A stretch of DNA of 14,210 bases from JBBRCX01 sp038204465. Lineage in GTDB: Bacteria > Planctomycetota > Phycisphaerae > Tepidisphaerales > Tepidisphaeraceae. Positions 14,071-14,210 of the stretch are shown here, one piece after another. Numbering within the stretch: position 1 is the stretch's first letter; every line of letters starts with the position of its first letter. Under the pieces are notes generated by a model that saw only the letters and a program-made list of their open reading frames with translations, ran no database searches and was not told the DNA's origin. The translations under genes were made by a program, and so were the position numbers. The stretch covers positions 1-14,210 of the forward strand of contig JBBRCX010000111.1 of assembly GCA_038204465.1 (NCBI GenBank), read 5' to 3'.

Positions 14071-14210
14071 AATCGGGTAGGAGGGCGCCTTGCGGCGCCC
14101 GTCCTCCCACACCACCGGACGTACTCAGCGTATCCGGCGGTTTCTTCTAACCGTTTAACGTTGCATACCTCGCGGTCAGGCTGATCAGCCCCAACGAGTC
14201 GAACCATGCC
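14071..14210 (-). mobile_element. Group II intron, 3' end (domains V and VI), truncated by the window edge
   Basis: Read on the minus strand. Domain V is 14141-14111: nine-base arms A-CCGCC-GGA and TCCGG-TGGT pair with one G-T wobble and contain the CGC catalytic triad, followed by the two-base CG bulge and a short upper stem (TAC/GTA). Domain VI follows at about 14108-14075: a perfect seven-pair stem closed by a GCAA tetraloop, then AGGA/TCCT and GGG/CCC helices with a single unpaired A (complement of 14078). That A is the expected branch point and lies 7-8 bases from the intron end, which is ...CCGAT(T) at 14072 or 14071. The layout and wording match the 3' ends of bacterial group II introns. 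Domain V is a few bases shorter than the canonical 34, so activity is uncertain. The body of the intron lies beyond the right edge. Confidence 0.75.
14147..14209 (-). CDS. Possible C-terminus of the intron-encoded reverse transcriptase/maturase (partial)
   Basis: One minus-strand frame is open from the window edge to a TAG at 14149-14147, a few bases before domain V. Its 20 visible residues include W-F-D-S-L-G-L-I-S-L, which resembles the C-terminal ends of some group II intron maturases, and the position inside the intron just upstream of domain V is suitable. Twenty residues are too few for a firm call, and such a short gap between stop codon and domain V is unusual. Confidence 0.3.
   Translation of the reverse strand, partial: AWFDSLGLISLTARYATLNG

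Noticed and set aside
13914..14207. 97-codon minus-strand frame containing Y-V-R-W-C-G-R-T-G
   Set aside because: This is a translation of group II intron domains V and VI continuing into the leader and an out-of-frame part of the small LEPR gene. The phrase recurs in spurious predicted proteins because the RNA sequence is conserved.

Overview
The window is GC-rich, densely coding bacterial DNA. It most likely comes from a member of the Planctomycetota. The best lineage clue is a small protein near the right end whose N-terminus carries L-E-N-R-V-L-M-S, a close match to the LEPR-x-L-L-S signature found at the N-termini of many planctomycete exported proteins. The fused M16 peptidase and the general gene style fit, but the class or genus cannot be named from this window alone.

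Layout. Positions 1-302 hold no convincing gene. They contain a run of G-tracts able to form a G-quadruplex and a strict 11-bp-period ATGG array. Next come two minus-strand genes, probably co-transcribed: mdh (malate dehydrogenase, 2954-2019), then an exported beta-propeller of the sugar-dehydrogenase type (1961-303). A 231-bp divergent intergenic region separates mdh from a plus-strand gene for a large exported M16 zinc peptidase (3186-6119). The 3' end of that gene has been overrun by one copy of a palindromic repeat; an inverted second copy lies just past the stop codon.

A compact three-gene operon follows (6223-9651): a secreted cupredoxin with a complete type-1 copper site, a lipoprotein that looks like a paralogue of it without copper ligands, and a membrane-bound HAMP/class III adenylate cyclase with a large extracytoplasmic sensor region. 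The gaps are 4 and 11 bp. This is the most system-like part of the window, and it suggests an envelope signal, possibly linked to copper or redox state, being converted to cAMP. That function is inferred.

After a 290-bp gap with a good sigma70-like promoter comes dnaE (9942-13706), the replicative polymerase III alpha subunit, with an intact-looking PHP domain and two candidate clamp-binding motifs. A strong hairpin lies between dnaE and the convergent minus-strand gene for the 67-residue LEPR-type protein. Directly upstream of that small gene is the 3' end (domains V and VI) of a group II intron, which runs off the right edge of the window.
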